From Clostridium sp. D43t1_170807_H7 (GTDB lineage Bacteria; Bacillota; Clostridia; Clostridiales; Clostridiaceae), in the NCBI RefSeq assembly GCF_015555905.1, contig NZ_JADNLK010000007.1, positions 1-64,000 on the forward strand: 64,000 nucleotides of DNA, in the 5' to 3' direction. How positions within the stretch are numbered: the stretch's first letter is position 1; each line of letters begins with the position of its first letter. The position numbers and the translations under genes are program-made. Below the pieces are notes generated by a model. That model did no database searches. It was given only the letters and a program-made list of their open reading frames with translations, and was not told where the DNA came from. This document shows, one piece after another, positions 62,903 to 64,000 of this stretch.

Positions 62903-63430
62903 ATGACAAAAAAACAATTTGGGATTATTTTTACACTAATGGCTTTAATAGTATGTGTTGGAGTATTATCTATGAAGCTAAATGAAAATGGTTATAACGA
63001 TCCAACAAGTTTGGAGGCAGTATTAAAGCAAAATACTGATGATACTAAAACTGATACAGCTACAGAAGAAACTTTAAGTACAACAGAATATTTCTATAGT
63101 ATGAGGTTAACTAAAGAGCAACAAGATGAAAAGTATGTAGATGATATGAAAGCTATTACAGAAGATGCAAATGCATCACAAGAATCAAAGGATATAGCAA
63201 ATAATGCATTAGTTGAAAAAGCTAAAATGAAAGACCAAGAAAGTAGAGTAGAATCAGAAATTAGAAATAAAGGCTATGAAGATGCTCTTTGCATGATCAG
63301 TGATAACAAAACTGTAAAAGTTTATGTAAAAGTAGATGATGTTTTATCAGAGGAAAATGCAGCTGTAATAAAGAAGGTTGTTGAAGATATTACTACTTTA
63401 ACTGATGTAGATATAACATCAATGAAATAA
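62903..63430 (+). CDS. spoIIIAH: Stage III sporulation protein AH
   Basis: A 175-residue single-pass protein (helix about 5-23) with a YscJ/FliF-like ring domain at about 100-175 that binds SpoIIQ from the forespore side in Bacillus. The acidic linker (TDDTKTDTATEETLS) is typical. GGAGG precedes the ATG. Last gene of the operon. Confidence 0.94.
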   Translation: MTKKQFGIIFTLMALIVCVGVLSMKLNENGYNDPTSLEAVLKQNTDDTKTDTATEETLSTTEYFYSMRLTKEQQDEKYVDDMKAITEDANASQESKDIANNALVEKAKMKDQESRVESEIRNKGYEDALCMISDNKTVKVYVKVDDVLSEENAAVIKKVVEDITTLTDVDITSMK

Positions 63431-63434
63431 TTCA

Positions 63435-63463
63435 TTGTAATATAAAGGCTCTTTTGCTATAAT
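63435..63463 (+). promoter_or_regulatory. SigA promoter of the Asp23-family gene
   Basis: TTGTAA (63435-63440), a 17-base spacer and TATAAT (63458-63463), 50 bases before the start. It separates this gene from the sporulation-specific operon. Confidence 0.7.
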
Positions 63464-63513
63464 GAACATAAGGAAAAGTAGGTTTATATAATAAACCTTA
63501 AGGAGGTTAAGGC

Positions 63514-63885
63514 ATGGAAAATGTAAACAATGAATCTACTGTAGGAATTGTTAAAATTTCTGATGAAGTAGTAAGTGTTATAGCAGAAATAGCAGCAGAT
63601 GAAATTCAAGGAATAGTTGAAGTTCAACATGGAGTTTCAAGTAACATATCACAAATATTAAAAGGCAAAAAAGTTTCTAATGGGAAGAGTGTAAAGGTTA
63701 CATTAGAAGAGGATAAAGCTATAATTGAATTAAATGTAGCTGTAGAGTATGGTATGAAGATTCCAGAGGTAGTAAGTGCAGTTCAAGAAAATGTTAAAAA
63801 GACTGTTGAGGCTATGACTGGCTTAAAGGTTGACAAAGTTAATGTCAATGTTCAAAACATATATGTTCCAAAACAAGAACAATAA
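63514..63885 (+). CDS. Asp23/Gls24 family envelope stress response protein
   Basis: A 123-residue Asp23/Gls24 protein (GIVKISDEVVSVIAEIAADEIQGIVEV at the start; DKAIIELNVAVEYG; KVDKVNVNVQNIYV at the end). The position after spoIIIAH matches Bacillus yqhY, usually near accB/accC and nusB. Link to lipid synthesis or envelope stress is from other species. AAGGAGG precedes the ATG. Confidence 0.92.
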   Translation: MENVNNESTVGIVKISDEVVSVIAEIAADEIQGIVEVQHGVSSNISQILKGKKVSNGKSVKVTLEEDKAIIELNVAVEYGMKIPEVVSAVQENVKKTVEAMTGLKVDKVNVNVQNIYVPKQEQ

Positions 63886-63905
63886 GAAGCACTAGAAGTA
63901 TAGTA

Positions 63906-63937
63906 AAAAACCCTCTGTAAAACAGAGGGTTTCTCAT
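63906..63937 (+). terminator. Terminator after the Asp23-family gene
   Basis: AAACCCTCTG (63908-63917) pairs with CAGAGGGTTT (63923-63932). Only a weak T tract follows (TTTCTCATT). The remaining bases to 64000 hold nothing recognisable. Confidence 0.75.
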
Positions 63938-64000
63938 TGTAATAGAAAAAAATATAAGGTTTACATAAAAAATTAGATAGTAAATTTTAAAAAAATTATT

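Overview
The window is a chromosomal segment of a low-GC, spore-forming Firmicute, most likely Clostridium sensu stricto. The evidence is the complete spoIIIAA-AH operon, spoVD/ftsW-type division genes, a pdaA-like cortex deacetylase, clostridial families (DUF881/small basic protein, the CD1247 N-terminal domain, DUF5685), very AT-rich codon use and strong AGGAGG ribosome sites. No rRNA, tRNA, prophage, intact insertion sequence or CRISPR array was found. Almost everything is core genome. Novelty lies in leader regions, repeats, a few clostridial gene sets of unknown role, and several broken genes.

Layout. 0.1-3.1 kb: M16 peptidase, YmxH and aspartate kinase, as in the Bacillus mlpA-ymxH-dapG region. 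3.3-7.8 kb: small HesB-like and DUF2383 proteins, a lipoprotein, and a minus-strand trio (TPR/Cys-rich protein, J-domain-like protein, DUF5685). 8-11.2 kb: a SWIM-SNF2 helicase. 11.3-13.6 kb: glmS on the minus strand behind a glmS ribozyme whose P1 loop holds four tandem 62-bp repeats. 13.9-16.4 kb: rplY/ctc and a phosphohexomutase. 16.5-22.4 kb: a surface-polysaccharide operon (TPR protein, TagA-type transferase, a MurJ-like flippase broken by an amber codon, two glycosyltransferases), then fchA and pdaA. 24-29.1 kb: a resistance-like block. It has a promoter, leader peptide and two terminators, then a heterodimeric ABC exporter, an APH-like kinase and an acetyltransferase relic. 29.4-47.3 kb: ychF, then a dcw-type cluster (mraZ relic, rsmH, ftsL-like, spoVD-like PBP, murF, mraY, ftsW, ftsQ, DUF881/sbp/DUF881, yggS, sepF, yggT, ylmH, divIVA), rluD-like, pyrR and an rlmL-like methyltransferase. 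47.3-50 kb: rqcH (minus) and dapF. 50-56.7 kb: a type IV pilus/type II secretion-like cluster with a frameshifted assembly ATPase. 56.9-64 kb: efp, a second repeat array related to the glmS one, a CD1247-domain protein, the spoIIIA operon and an Asp23-family gene.

Main points for a second look. (1) The ABC exporter leader can be folded by eye into a two-step attenuator: the 3' half of a 26-codon ORF can pair with terminator 1, and the arm this frees can pair with terminator 2. (2) The repeats in the glmS ribozyme loop are related to an array beside efp. (3) The J-domain-like/TPR/DUF5685 trio has a degenerate J domain and very Cys-rich tails. (4) mraZ, murJ, the pilus ATPase and a GNAT gene all carry disabling lesions. 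Either this lineage is losing genes or some lesions are assembly errors; the raw reads would decide. All pairings, spacings and motif calls were made by eye from the sequence; no database search or folding program was run.
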